A DNA stretch of 11,017 bases. It comes from Bacteroidales bacterium (GTDB lineage: Bacteria; Bacteroidota; Bacteroidia; Bacteroidales; VadinHA17). The position numbers and the translations under genes are program-made. The stretch is taken from contig JALOMK010000030.1 in NCBI GenBank assembly GCA_025455505.1, forward strand, positions 1-11,017. Reading direction: 5' to 3'. The notes below the pieces were generated by a model, which was not told the origin of the DNA, ran no database searches, and saw nothing but the letters and a program-made list of their open reading frames with translations. The number at the start of each line of letters is the position of its first letter. Position 1 is the stretch's first letter. Positions 1 through 5,925 of this stretch are shown piece after piece.

Positions 1-476
1 GTTCTGTTTATGACTCCGTCGCTGCTTATCACCCTCACAAAATAGAAGCCCCTCATGAAATGAGAGATCTCAAGCCGCTGGATGTAATTGAAGGATGATG
101 TGAATTCAATTGTACCGTTTTTTACAATCATGCCTGCAAAGGAGATTATTTCGATTCTGAATGTCCTTGGTCCTGTTCCGAACAGCTCGATGTCGATATA
201 ATCCCTGGCAGGATTCGGATATACTTCCACACCATTCCCCTGGTTCGGAATATTGTCAATTTTAACGCCCGGCTGCTGAAATCCCTGGGTGATCACATAG
301 GGACTCCTGGCAAATATCTCGATAGCCGTTTCCCCTACAGTCTGCTGGTAATTGTAAGTACCCTTCACAATCAGCCCCGCTGCAGGTACCATCACATATT
401 GTGACAACTCCTGACCTCTGAGGTTTAATGTGATACTGAATAAGATAATAGTTAAGAATGCAGATCCTTTTATCAT
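1..476 (-). CDS. Small secreted protein with T9SS type A C-terminal sorting domain (3' end cut by window edge)
   Basis: The frame starts at the ATG complementary to 474-476 and gives 158 residues before the window edge, with no stop reached. Residues 1-21 form a signal peptide (hydrophobic run FLTIILFSITLNL, likely cleavage near LRG/QELS). The middle carries ITQGFQQPG (62-70), a phrase common in short Bacteroidota surface proteins of this kind. From about residue 84 the sequence VEVYPNPARDYIDIEL opens a type A sorting domain, which continues to GFYFVRVISSDGVINR. In known T9SS clients this domain directs export across the outer membrane and is removed or anchored at the surface. The usual ending lies only a few residues further, so the protein is nearly complete. 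No catalytic domain is visible and the role of the body is unknown. It is divergent from rnhB and has its own promoter candidate. Confidence 0.85.
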   Translation of the reverse strand, partial: MIKGSAFLTIILFSITLNLRGQELSQYVMVPAAGLIVKGTYNYQQTVGETAIEIFARSPYVITQGFQQPGVKIDNIPNQGNGVEVYPNPARDYIDIELFGTGPRTFRIEIISFAGMIVKNGTIEFTSSFNYIQRLEISHFMRGFYFVRVISSDGVINR

Positions 477-496
477 TTCTTTCTACTACTGGCGTT

Positions 497-530
497 CAAA
501 AATAAAAACAATTTTTGATAAAGCAACAAA
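497..530 (-). promoter_or_regulatory. Candidate Bacteroidota-type promoter for the T9SS-domain gene
   Basis: On the minus strand, 504 to 497 reads TATTTTTG, matching the -7 consensus TAnnTTTG. A TTTG (-33 element) lies at 530-527, separated by 22 bases. Transcription would start about 10-15 bases upstream of the ATG at 476. The match is by eye in an AT-rich intergenic region, so chance occurrence is possible. Confidence 0.4.
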
Positions 531-660
531 TATTGTTGATAAATATGTTAATAACTTACATGAATATCAACCATTCTGTTCCAAAGAATTTTCGTATAGC
601 AGAACAGAAGGCTTTATATTCTGAACGGAAACTGCTTACTTTACGCTTTTCATTATCCTG

Positions 661-1263
661 ATGCTCAAGCCTTACCTCTATAAAAACCACGTCGAAGCCG
701 GCTGCGACGAAGCCGGAAGGGGCTGCCTGGCCGGACCTGTGTTTGCAGCCGCCGTGATCCTTCCAAGGAACTATAAAAATGAAACACTCAACGACTCAAA
801 AAAACTCAGCGAAAAGAAAAGGCTCCTTCTCAGGGATGAAATAATAAAGTCGGCGATAGCATGGAACGTCGCCTCAATAGATAATAACGAAATAGACGAG
901 ATCAACATTCTGAGAGCATCAATAAAGGCAATGCACCTGGCCCTCGCCGGCCTGGCCCGTCAGCCCGATTTCATACTGGTCGACGGCAACAGGTTCTTTC
1001 CCTACAGGACTGTTAAATACAAGACAATTATAAGGGGCGACGGAATATACATGTCAATAGCCGCCGCCTCGGTGCTTGCGAAAACATTCCGTGATGAATT
1101 CATGGAAAAAATCCACTCCGGATTTCCTGAATACGGCTGGAAAAACAATAAGGGCTACCCAACACGCGATCACAGGAATGCAATAGTAAAACACGGCATC
1201 AGCCCCTGGCACAGGAAGTCATTCAGTCTCACGGATACCCAGATGACATTTGAGTTCAGCTGA
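661..1263 (+). CDS. rnhB: Ribonuclease HII
   Basis: RNase HII cuts the RNA strand of RNA/DNA hybrids and removes single ribonucleotides misincorporated into DNA, acting in the cytoplasm. The 200-residue protein has the usual length and motif order. CDEAGRG at 15-21 supplies catalytic Asp16 and Glu17. DSKKLS lies at 45-50, ILVDGN at 105-110 gives Asp108, a GDG follows at 126-128, and SIAAASVLAKTFRDEFM gives Asp145. All four acidic active-site residues are therefore present. The ATG at 661 places the first motif at the normal distance from the N-terminus. The gene is divergent from the T9SS-domain gene and is followed after about 80 bases by a separately promoted peptidase gene, so it appears monocistronic. 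No clear promoter or hairpin terminator was seen for it. Confidence 0.97.
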   Translation: MLKPYLYKNHVEAGCDEAGRGCLAGPVFAAAVILPRNYKNETLNDSKKLSEKKRLLLRDEIIKSAIAWNVASIDNNEIDEINILRASIKAMHLALAGLARQPDFILVDGNRFFPYRTVKYKTIIRGDGIYMSIAAASVLAKTFRDEFMEKIHSGFPEYGWKNNKGYPTRDHRNAIVKHGISPWHRKSFSLTDTQMTFEFS

Positions 1264-1274
1264 CATTTATGCTG

Positions 1275-1303
1275 TTTCATGTAATATTTAAAAACTATAT
1301 TTG
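1275..1303 (+). promoter_or_regulatory. Candidate promoter of the S46 peptidase gene
   Basis: TATATTTG at 1296-1303 matches the Bacteroidota -7 box TAnnTTTG exactly. A partial -33 element, TTTC, lies at 1275-1278 with 17 bases between, slightly shorter than usual. The box sits 40 bases before the ATG at 1344, leaving an AT-rich leader of about 30 bases. Confidence 0.5.
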
Positions 1304-1343
1304 CCTCCCAAATTTTATTTATAATCAATCAAAATAAAATAGA

Positions 1344-3494
1344 ATGAAAAGAACATTAGCGTTATTTCTTGTCCTCTCTCTCACTTTCAGCTTCAGGGCC
1401 AAAGCCGACGAAGGCATGTGGCTCCTGCCGCTTATAGAGAAACTCAACATCGGCAAAATGACCGAACTCGGCTTCAAACTCAGTGCCGAAGACATCTACA
1501 GCCTTAACAAGGCAAGCATCAAGGACGCAATAGTCATCTTCGGCGGCGGATGCACAGGGGAGATAGTCTCATCACAGGGACTCATCCTTACAAACCACCA
1601 TTGCGGATACGGACAGATCCAGTCGCATTCCACGGTAGAACACGATTACCTTAAAGACGGCTTCTGGGCAATGACAAAGGAACAGGAACTCCCGAACAAG
1701 GGTCTCTCAGTGACCTTCCTCGTGAGCATCGAGGATGTCACTTCCCAGATGCTTGCAAATGTAAAACCGGGAATGAGCGAGGCTGAGAGAACAGCAGCAC
1801 TCACAGAGGCAAGAGGCGCCATCGAGAAAAAAGCTTCCGAAGGCAACAACTACAGGGCCTCAGTATCAAGTTTCTATGGCGGCAATTACTTCTACCTTCT
1901 TATATATGAAAGGTATCTCGATGTACGCCTTGTAGGCGCCCCGCCCTCATCCATTGGCAAGTTCGGCTCCGATACCGACAACTGGGAATGGCCCCGTCAC
2001 ACAGGCGACTTCAGCGTATTCCGCGTTTACTCCGGTCCCGACGGCAAACCTGCCCCCTATGCAAAGGAGAATGTCCCCCTCAAACCAAGGCATCACCTCC
2101 CTGTATCAATCAAGGAACGCAACAAGGGCGACTTTGCAATGATACTTGGATACCCCGGCAGGACAAACAGGTACATGACCTCTTATGAAGTGAATGAGCA
2201 GCTCCAGATTGTTCACCCTGTAAGGATTAAGGTCCGCGGCCTGAAACAGGATGTATGGATGAACGACATGAAGGCCGACCCCAAAGTGAATATTCAGTAC
2301 TCGGCGAAATACTTCGGCTCATCAAATTACTGGAAGTATTCAATCGGTCAGAAAGCAGGTCTCGAAAGACTTAATGTGAAAGCCAAAAAAGAAGAGATCG
2401 AGAAGCAGTACAATACCTGGGTGACAGCAAACCCCGACAGGAAGGCTAAATACGGTGAGGCGCTCAACATGATAAAAACAGGCATTGAAGGCAGGGCAGA
2501 ATACTACAACGCACTTCAGTACCTCAATGAATGCCTCCAGGGCTGCGAGCTCCTCAACATGAGCGGCGCTGCAAACATGCTCATAAGCGCGCTGAAGTCG
2601 GGCGAAGCCCAGAAAATAACAGATGCATCGCTAAATGTAAAAAACAGCGCTGTTGCCTTCTTCAAAGACTACAATGCCTCAACCGACAAAAAGTCGATGA
2701 AAGCAATGCTTGCTATATACAGGGCTGATGTCCCTGCAAAATTCCACCCCGATTTCTACGCCAATATTGTAGATAAAAAGTATAAGGGCAGCATAGACAG
2801 GTTTGTTGATGACATGTTTGCAAAGTCAGTTTTCACGAGCGAAGAAAAACTTTATGCCTTCCTCGGCAAACCAGTACTTAAACCCCTTGAAAATGACCTT
2901 GTCACTCTCACTGCCGCTTCAATAATGAAGACCCTCGGAGAAGTATCGAAAGGCTCATTCTCGTTCGATTCACAGCTTACAAGCGGCAGAAGGCTATGGA
3001 TAGCGGCCCTTATGGAGATGGCGCCTGAAAAAACACTCTACCCCGATGCCAATTCAACAATGAGGCTTACATACGGAACAGTACAGGACTACGAACCCAG
3101 GGACGGTGTTACATACAAGTATTATACAACATTGCAGGGCGTCGTTGACAAGTACAAGCCCGGCGACTATGAATTCGACCTTCCGAAAAAGCTCCTTGAT
3201 CTGAATGCAAAAAAGGAATTCGGCAGGTACGGTTCTTCAAAAGGCTACATGCCGGTTTGCTTCCTTACAACAAATGACATCACGGGAGGCAACTCCGGAA
3301 GTCCTGTCATGAACGACAGGGGCGAACTCATCGGACTCGCCTTCGATGGCAACTGGGAGGCCATGAGTGGCGACATTGCATACGAAACAAACCTGCAGAG
3401 GACAATCGTTGTCGACATCAGGTATGTCCTTTGGACAATGGAAGTGTTCGCGGGCGCGAAGCACCTTGTCGATGAAATGACTATAGTTCAATAG
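1344..3494 (+). CDS. S46 family dipeptidyl-peptidase, DPP7 type
   Basis: This is a periplasmic serine peptidase that removes dipeptides from peptide N-termini, feeding amino-acid use in asaccharolytic or protein-degrading Bacteroidota. Residues 1-21 are a signal peptide ending FRAKA, and the mature protein begins DEGMW, as is usual in S46. The chymotrypsin-like triad is visible: His86 in TNHHC (His85 adjacent), Asp222 in HTGDFSVFR, and Ser651 in GGNSGSPV. The length of 716 residues is typical, and the stretch between Asp and Ser holds the S46 helical insertion. Eighteen residues after the serine, where DPP11 enzymes carry an Arg that selects Asp/Glu, this protein has Gly669 (FDGNW). That points to DPP7-like preference for hydrophobic P1 residues; this specificity is inferred from the one position. 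The gene has its own promoter candidate and a strong terminator. Confidence 0.95.
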   Translation: MKRTLALFLVLSLTFSFRAKADEGMWLLPLIEKLNIGKMTELGFKLSAEDIYSLNKASIKDAIVIFGGGCTGEIVSSQGLILTNHHCGYGQIQSHSTVEHDYLKDGFWAMTKEQELPNKGLSVTFLVSIEDVTSQMLANVKPGMSEAERTAALTEARGAIEKKASEGNNYRASVSSFYGGNYFYLLIYERYLDVRLVGAPPSSIGKFGSDTDNWEWPRHTGDFSVFRVYSGPDGKPAPYAKENVPLKPRHHLPVSIKERNKGDFAMILGYPGRTNRYMTSYEVNEQLQIVHPVRIKVRGLKQDVWMNDMKADPKVNIQYSAKYFGSSNYWKYSIGQKAGLERLNVKAKKEEIEKQYNTWVTANPDRKAKYGEALNMIKTGIEGRAEYYNALQYLNECLQGCELLNMSGAANMLISALKSGEAQKITDASLNVKNSAVAFFKDYNASTDKKSMKAMLAIYRADVPAKFHPDFYANIVDKKYKGSIDRFVDDMFAKSVFTSEEKLYAFLGKPVLKPLENDLVTLTAASIMKTLGEVSKGSFSFDSQLTSGRRLWIAALMEMAPEKTLYPDANSTMRLTYGTVQDYEPRDGVTYKYYTTLQGVVDKYKPGDYEFDLPKKLLDLNAKKEFGRYGSSKGYMPVCFLTTNDITGGNSGSPVMNDRGELIGLAFDGNWEAMSGDIAYETNLQRTIVVDIRYVLWTMEVFAGAKHLVDEMTIVQ

Positions 3495-3511
3495 ACTTAC
3501 AGACTATCGGG

Positions 3512-3553
3512 TAAGAGACTGATGCAAAATGTGCACCAGTCTCTTATTTTTTT
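3512..3553 (+). terminator. Intrinsic terminator after the S46 peptidase
   Basis: TAAGAGACTG (3512-3521) is an exact inverted repeat of CAGTCTCTTA (3537-3546), followed directly by seven T (3547-3553). Inside the loop TGCA/TGCA can add a second short stem. It lies 18 bases after the stop codon at 3494. Confidence 0.9.
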
Positions 3554-3663
3554 AAAGGCCTTGCTGTCCCGGCACTTTTGCACTCACGCTTTCATGTGAC
3601 AGCACAGGATTCAAACACATCATCATTGTCTGTCCTTTTATTCTGCCTCTCACGTTTTCTGAT

Positions 3664-3671
3664 TATCTTTG
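3664..3671 (+). promoter_or_regulatory. Candidate -7 box of the marC-like/rnhA unit
   Basis: TATCTTTG matches TAnnTTTG exactly, 13 bases before the ATG at 3685, which leaves a very short leader. No convincing -33 TTTG lies at the normal distance; only T-rich sequence is present around 3636-3643. Confidence 0.4.
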
Positions 3672-3684
3672 CATAAAAAACAAA

Positions 3685-4269
3685 ATGCACCTTGACTTCA
3701 TCGAGATCTTTGCCTGCTTCATGGTTCTCTTCGCAATTATCGACATCCCCGGATCAATCCCAATAATCCTCGACATCAAGACAAAAGCCGGCGACATTGA
3801 ACCGGCCAAGACAACAGTTGTGGCCTTCAGTATCTTCCTTGCCTTCCTGTTTATTGGAAGTCCTCTCCTTAGCGTTTTCGGGGTCGATGTGTCATCATTT
3901 GCAATAGCAGGCTCCTTCGTTATTTTTCTTATCGGCATCGAGATGGTCCTTGGCATAGAACTTTTCAGGCACGGGCATGCAGGAGGCGGATCGATAGTTC
4001 CCATTGCCTTCCCCCTGATTGCAGGAGCAGGATCAATAACAACAATACTATCGCTTAAGGCTGAATACGAAACAATAAACATACTCCTTGCGCTTATTCT
4101 GAACATGTTCATTGTTTACCTTGTCCTCAGACTTACATCAAAGTTCGAGCGGGTGCTGGGCGAGGCAGGCCTCCAGATACTCAAGAAAGTCTTCGGCATC
4201 ATACTGCTTTCAATTGCAATAAAACTATTTCTCACAAACACAGGCATTGTGCTCCCCCATGCAAGGTGA
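3685..4269 (+). CDS. MarC family integral membrane protein
   Basis: The 194-residue protein is strongly hydrophobic and has about six membrane segments, roughly at 5-28, 43-66, 71-91, 104-122, 130-150 and 164-186. Family marks are the conserved segment in the first helix (IDIPGSIPIIL at 19-29, where many relatives have DPxGxxP), and PIAFPLIAGAGSITT at 106-120, the usual P-x-a-x-P...aGpGsi motif. The end, FGIILLSIAIKLFL, is also typical. The biochemical role of MarC proteins is not settled: the original link to multiple antibiotic resistance was not upheld, and transport is only suspected. The last 11 bases overlap the likely RNase HI start, suggesting translational coupling, although no functional link between the two is evident. 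Confidence 0.92.
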   Translation: MHLDFIEIFACFMVLFAIIDIPGSIPIILDIKTKAGDIEPAKTTVVAFSIFLAFLFIGSPLLSVFGVDVSSFAIAGSFVIFLIGIEMVLGIELFRHGHAGGGSIVPIAFPLIAGAGSITTILSLKAEYETINILLALILNMFIVYLVLRLTSKFERVLGEAGLQILKKVFGIILLSIAIKLFLTNTGIVLPHAR

Positions 4270-4726
4270 AATCACAATTTACACCGACGTGGCTGCAAGC
4301 GGTAATCCCGGTCCGGGAGGATACGGAGTAGTGCTTATATACGGAAAGCACAGGCTTGAGAAAGCAGGTGGATTCAGGCTCACTACCAACAACCGCATGG
4401 AACTCCTCGCTGTAATCTGCGGACTCGAGGCGCTTAAAATCCCGGGTTCAAAAGTTGTGGTTTACACAGATTCACGTTACGTTTCGGAAGCAGTTAACCA
4501 GGGCTGGCTCTTCCAGTGGGAGAAAAATGGATTCAAAAAGAAAAAGAATCCCGACCTCTGGAAAAGATTCCTTGAAATATACAGGGAGCACAAGGTAAGA
4601 ATAGTCTGGATCAAAGGTCATGCAAACAACACTGAAAACGAACGCTGCGACAGGCTGGCTGTCGAGGCTTCCGCAGGCAGCAACCTGGCTGAAGACACCG
4701 GTTACACGGAAGCCAGGGAAAACTGA
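4259..4726 (+). CDS. rnhA: Ribonuclease HI
   Basis: RNase HI degrades the RNA of RNA/DNA hybrids in the cytoplasm. I chose the ATG at 4259 (155 residues, equal to the E. coli enzyme) because it puts the first catalytic Asp at residue 10. The same frame could begin at a TTG at 4247, adding only MCSP. The full active site is visible: Asp10 (IYTD), Glu48 (NNRMELL), Asp71 (YTDSRY), His121 (IKGHANN) and Asp131 (ENERCDRLA). GNPGPGGYG follows the first Asp. The basic handle region is recognisable at WEKNGFKKKKNPDLW. One deviation is that the residue after Asp10 is Val (TDVAAS) rather than the usual Gly of TDG. The start overlaps the end of the MarC-family gene by 11 bases. Confidence 0.95.
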   Translation: MQGEITIYTDVAASGNPGPGGYGVVLIYGKHRLEKAGGFRLTTNNRMELLAVICGLEALKIPGSKVVVYTDSRYVSEAVNQGWLFQWEKNGFKKKKNPDLWKRFLEIYREHKVRIVWIKGHANNTENERCDRLAVEASAGSNLAEDTGYTEAREN

Positions 4727-4765
4727 GAGGCACCGCCGTAATTCAGAAATATTTTTTTGCCTTTG

Positions 4766-4798
4766 TTTCGCATTTTAATAAATTAAGGTGCAATTTTG
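4766..4798 (+). promoter_or_regulatory. Weak promoter candidate for the SiaC-like/ProX-like operon
   Basis: CAATTTTG at 4791-4798 matches TAnnTTTG at seven of eight positions. TTTC at 4766-4769 is a possible -33 element 21 bases upstream, and a better TTTG at 4762-4765 is 25 bases away. The region 4745-4800 is clearly AT-rich and separates this operon from the RNase HI gene, with no hairpin terminator between them. Confidence 0.3.
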
Positions 4799-4813
4799 TA
4801 AAAAGCCGAAGCA

Positions 4814-5227
4814 ATGCAGACCCTGTATGTCGAGCCAACCGCACTTACTCCAGAAATCCGATTCTCCCCTTCCGAAAACACATTCATGATAAAGGGGACT
4901 TCCTCGCCTGAAGATGTAAGGGCAATTTACTACCCGGTTATCGAGTGGACAAGAGATTATATTGCGGAAATGCTGGCCGACGGAACCCGGGTCTGGTCCG
5001 GAGACAATCCTTTTGTACTCCGCACGGAACTCGACTACTTCAATTCATCCTCAGCCAAATTCTTCTACGATATCTTCCTCGAATTCAAAAAGCTCGAGAA
5101 TATCGGAATCCCTGTTGTTATTGAATGGTACTACGAGGAGGAGGATACCGACTCAATGGAAGCCGGAAATGACATTGCCCTGCTCGCCGGCATGGAATTC
5201 AAATACATCCCCTGGCGGAAGCGGTGA
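4814..5227 (+). CDS. DUF1987 / SiaC family regulatory phosphoprotein
   Basis: The 137-residue soluble protein matches the DUF1987 (SiaC) family from start to end: an N-terminal strand region (LYVEPTALTPEIRFSP), a strand-turn MIKGTSSPEDV, a helix around YYPVIEWTRDYI, then LDYFNSSSAKFFYDIFLEF and VVIEWYYEEEDTDSMEAG. In Pseudomonas, SiaC activates the diguanylate cyclase SiaD and is switched by kinase SiaB and phosphatase SiaA on a Thr in YLNTSS. The equivalent position here is Ser78 in YFNSSS, which is still phosphorylatable. No cyclase, kinase or phosphatase gene lies in this window, so partners and output are unknown. The stop is 3 bases before the next ATG, indicating cotranscription with the tRNA deacylase gene. 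Family assignment is firm; the regulatory mechanism here is inference. Confidence 0.88.
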   Translation: MQTLYVEPTALTPEIRFSPSENTFMIKGTSSPEDVRAIYYPVIEWTRDYIAEMLADGTRVWSGDNPFVLRTELDYFNSSSAKFFYDIFLEFKKLENIGIPVVIEWYYEEEDTDSMEAGNDIALLAGMEFKYIPWRKR

Positions 5228-5230
5228 ACA

Positions 5231-5722
5231 ATGAGAGGGCAGAAGGAATTATATGAACTGCTTGGCCGGCTCAACATCAGCTATGAGTACTACGAACACC
5301 CTCCGGTGGCTACAATAGAGGATGCAAAGATCCACTGGCGCGACTATGACTCCGGACGCTGCAAGAACATTTTTTTCAGGAATCATAAAGGAAACCGCCA
5401 TTACCTTGTCGTCCTTGAGCACCTGGCCCAGCTTAACATCCGCGACCTTGAGCAGAGGCTGCACCAGGGAAAGCTCACCTTTGCTTCCGACAAAAGACTG
5501 ATGGAACACCTCGGTGTTGAACCGGGATCAGTGTCGCCTTTCGGACTGATAAACGACAAAACACACAACGTTCACCTTTTCCTCGATATGGAATTGCAAA
5601 AATTCAGCAGGCTTGCCTTTCACCCTAACATAAACACAGCCACTCTTGTGATATCGGCCGGCGACCTCCTCAGATTCCTGGAAGCGAACGGCAGCAGCTA
5701 CGAGTTCATAACTTTGTACTGA
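5231..5722 (+). CDS. YbaK/EbsC family prolyl-tRNA editing protein (ProX/ProXp-ala-like)
   Basis: This is a free-standing relative of the prolyl-tRNA synthetase editing domain. Characterised members hydrolyse Ala-tRNA(Pro), preventing alanine incorporation at proline codons. The 163-residue protein shows the family signatures: YEHPPVATIEDA (21-32), the invariant lysine in CKNIFFRN (Lys45), YLVVLEH (58-64), GVEPGSVSPFGLIND (95-109), and FHPNINTATLVIS (130-142) ending in a DLLRFL helix. The PGSVSPFG and HPN motifs separate this ProX-like branch from YbaK proper, which edits Cys-tRNA(Pro). The substrate is inferred from these motifs. The ATG at 5231 is 3 bases after the stop of the SiaC-like gene. 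No terminator hairpin with a T-run was found downstream. Confidence 0.88.
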   Translation: MRGQKELYELLGRLNISYEYYEHPPVATIEDAKIHWRDYDSGRCKNIFFRNHKGNRHYLVVLEHLAQLNIRDLEQRLHQGKLTFASDKRLMEHLGVEPGSVSPFGLINDKTHNVHLFLDMELQKFSRLAFHPNINTATLVISAGDLLRFLEANGSSYEFITLY

Positions 5723-5772
5723 TTAAATCGCGCAAGGAATTCACCGGATTATATCACTAATATCCCTTTCGT

Positions 5773-5819
5773 TTGCTGAATTGCACTGTTGAAGTGTATA
5801 AATATTTAACAATCAGCAA
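5773..5819. repeat. Imperfect inverted repeat upstream of the DUF5916 gene
   Basis: TTGCTGAATTG (5773-5783) pairs with CAATCAGCAA (5810-5819) with one bulged base. A shorter CACT/AGTG pair is nested at 5784-5796. No T-run follows, so it is not a normal intrinsic terminator. It could be an operator, an mRNA leader structure or chance; the spacing of about 26 bases makes it weak. Confidence 0.25.
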
Positions 5820-5925
5820 TAATCCCTGCACATTGCTTAACAACATGAAAATTCTTTCCTTCCTGCTGCAACACTTGGCAGGCTTTTGCGTCATTAGTAA
5901 GCAAAACAAGACAACGAAGCCTTAA

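Noticed and set aside
430..624. 64-codon plus-strand open frame
   Set aside because: It overlaps the start and promoter of the minus-strand T9SS-domain gene, is low-complexity AT-rich sequence and shows no protein motif.
3663..4112. 149-codon minus-strand frame opposite the MarC-family gene
   Set aside because: It is a shadow of the hydrophobic coding strand; the plus-strand protein has clear MarC motifs and this frame has none.
661..4726. Idea that rnhB and rnhA mark an R-loop or defence module
   Set aside because: Both are ordinary housekeeping enzymes in separate transcription units, with a peptidase and a MarC-family gene between them and no nuclease, helicase or mobile-element neighbour.
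5739..5768. GGAT/ATCC-like hairpin after the ProX-like gene as a terminator
   Set aside because: Pairing is interrupted by mismatches and no T-run follows.
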